The notes below the pieces were generated by a model, which saw only the letters and a program-made list of their open reading frames with translations, searched no databases and had not been told where the DNA came from. The position numbers were made by a program, and so were the translations under genes. Below, piece by piece: positions 62,872 through 64,000 of a stretch of 64,000 nt of DNA; the first letter of the stretch is position 1; every line of letters begins with the position of its first letter. The stretch is from Oceaniferula spumae (lineage in GTDB: Bacteria; Verrucomicrobiota; Verrucomicrobiia; Verrucomicrobiales; Akkermansiaceae), in NCBI RefSeq assembly GCF_042849255.1, contig NZ_AP026866.1, positions 62,001 to 126,000 on the forward strand, written 5' to 3'.

Positions 62872-64000
62872 ATGATTAAAAAATGGATCCCGCTGGCTGT
62901 ATTTGCCGGTCTAGCCATCGGCACCAGTATGGCGGCTGAAAAGCCCAACGTCTTGTTCATCGCGGTGGATGACCTGAAGCCTGATCTCGGAAACTATGGA
63001 AATACGCTGGTCAAAACACCTAATTTTGATCGGCTTGCCGCCATGGGAGTCACTTTTACTAACAGCCATTGCAATCAGGCTGTCTGTGGTCCCTCGCGAG
63101 CCAGCTTGATGACAGGACTCCGACCTGATCGCACTCGGGTGCATGATTTGAAAACTGTCTGTCGCGAAGTCAGCCCGTGGATCACAACCATCCCAGAGCA
63201 CTTTAAGAACAATGGTTACGTTTCAGTAGGAACGGGTAAAATCTATGATCCGCGCTGCGTTGATAAAAAATCGGACGAGCCTTCGTGGTCGCGTCCGTTT
63301 CGTCTCTATAATCTCGACTACAACGATCAATTTCCAGAACCGGTTGCCGCGGCCTATCAGGGAGCAGCATTTCATCAGGCACTCAAAGAAATGACTGCCG
63401 AGGGCAAAAAAGGATACGGTCCCATTTACAAGGGGTTAGTGAAACGTGACCTGCATCCGGCCGTTGAATCCGTGGATGTGCCAGATGATGCTTATACTGA
63501 TGGAGCCATTCGCAAGCAGGGTGTGAAGTATCTTCGCGAGTTGGGTGGCCAGGGTGGCAAAGAGAAGCCGTTTTTTGTAGCCGTTGGATTCAAGAAACCT
63601 CACCTGCCATTTGTCGCGCCGAAGAAATACTGGGACATGTATAATCGTGAAGACATGCCCTTGGCCGAATTCAAAAAACACGCCGAGAACTCTCCGGATT
63701 TTGCCTATCACAATTTTCCCGAGCTGCGCAGCTACTCCGGGATTCCAGCCGAAGGGCCGCTGAGCGATGCTCAATCTCGTGAACTCATCCACGGCTACTA
63801 CGCTTGTATTTCCTACATCGACGCGCAGATAGGAATGTTGTTAGATGAACTGGAGCAACGTGATCTGATGAAAAATACCATCATAGTCGTCTGGGGCGAC
63901 CATGGTTGGCATTTAGGAGATCATGGGCTGTGGGCAAAACACACAAATTATGAGCAATCAACCCGTGCTCCCTTGATGTTCGCTGGTCCAGGAATTCAGA
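62872..64000 (+). CDS. Iduronate-2-sulfatase-like S1 sulfatase (partial)
   Basis: The frame from ATG 62872 (MIKKWIPLAVFAGLAIGTSMAA signal peptide, GTGGAGAC upstream) is open for 376 residues to the right edge. The nucleophile motif is CNQAVCGPSRASLMTGLRP with Cys72. Metal-site residues are in NVLFIAVDDLKPDLGNYG and VVWGDHGWHLGDHGLW; the latter and KKPHLPFVAPKKYWDMY are the hallmarks of iduronate-2-sulfatase-like S1_7 enzymes. The C-terminus is outside. It follows the first sulfatase by 12 bp. Confidence 0.93.
   Translation, partial: MIKKWIPLAVFAGLAIGTSMAAEKPNVLFIAVDDLKPDLGNYGNTLVKTPNFDRLAAMGVTFTNSHCNQAVCGPSRASLMTGLRPDRTRVHDLKTVCREVSPWITTIPEHFKNNGYVSVGTGKIYDPRCVDKKSDEPSWSRPFRLYNLDYNDQFPEPVAAAYQGAAFHQALKEMTAEGKKGYGPIYKGLVKRDLHPAVESVDVPDDAYTDGAIRKQGVKYLRELGGQGGKEKPFFVAVGFKKPHLPFVAPKKYWDMYNREDMPLAEFKKHAENSPDFAYHNFPELRSYSGIPAEGPLSDAQSRELIHGYYACISYIDAQIGMLLDELEQRDLMKNTIIVVWGDHGWHLGDHGLWAKHTNYEQSTRAPLMFAGPGIQ

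Overview
The window looks like a chromosomal segment of a free-living, probably aquatic or marine member of the Verrucomicrobiota (PVC superphylum), closest in flavour to Rubritalea/Akkermansiaceae-type Verrucomicrobiae. The reasons are a paired DUF1592/DUF1552 exported protein set, S1 sulfatases next to an exported GH51-like glycosidase, a XylR-type AraC regulator with a sugar-binding domain, a short glutamyl-tRNA reductase, and intergenic repeats of the kind seen in PVC genomes. Lineage is inferred from gene content only; no rRNA is present.

Positions 1-6060 hold a self-contained polyol (mannitol-type) module: a divergent GntR/LacI-like regulator, fructokinase, an NCS1-type permease, a long-chain mannitol dehydrogenase and an OprB-type porin. 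It could carry a sugar alcohol across both membranes, oxidise it to a ketose and phosphorylate it. A vapBC pair (6063-6616) sits between two similar terminators. Positions 6816-15146 hold minus-strand genes: a VOC protein, a DUF4239 membrane protein, a zinc alcohol dehydrogenase, DUF2784, a secreted unknown, and a DUF1552, DUF1592 cytochrome and esterase-like cluster. Positions 15219-20421 carry a secreted unknown and the tetrapyrrole operon hemX-hemA-hemC-cobA/hemD, whose last genes overlap by ATGA.

Positions 20592-26740 hold an exported-looking short-chain dehydrogenase, a 1314-residue NACHT NTPase with an N-terminal Mrr-like nuclease domain (candidate antiphage NLR-like protein), and a FitAB-like toxin-antitoxin pair with a perfect 18-bp operator palindrome. 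Positions 27099-32300 hold assimilatory sulfate reduction (cysJ, cysI, cysH) plus a two-domain sirohydrochlorin chelatase, which links functionally to cobA/hemD. A REPIN-like repeat lies inside this cluster and a single copy lies 3 kb downstream. Positions 32367-41210 are housekeeping: thioredoxin-like protein, holB, metallophosphoesterase, dCMP deaminase, TPR protein, nadD, a 44-residue membrane protein, rsmB, ctaA and ald.

A tRNA-Thr(TGT) at 41390 marks the left side of a defence island (about 42178-54845) that begins with a decayed IS1595-type transposase. The core is a nearly gap-free 9.6-kb minus-strand run: mcrB, mcrC, a 53-residue membrane protein, a NERD nuclease, a MazG-like pyrophosphohydrolase, a second McrB-type AAA+ protein with a possible EVE-like head, and a DUF2357/PDDEXK nuclease. 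Upstream are a Fic protein flanked by two truncated defence-gene remnants, and a membrane-anchored Mrr nuclease with a zinc ribbon. This compound McrB system is the best candidate for something undescribed.

Positions 55304-64000 return to metabolism: a pseudopilin, then a polysaccharide locus with a GPH-family sugar symporter, a convergent XylR-type regulator, a GH51-like secreted glycosidase and two S1 sulfatases (the last cut by the window edge), suggesting use of a sulfated arabinose- or related-sugar-containing glycan.
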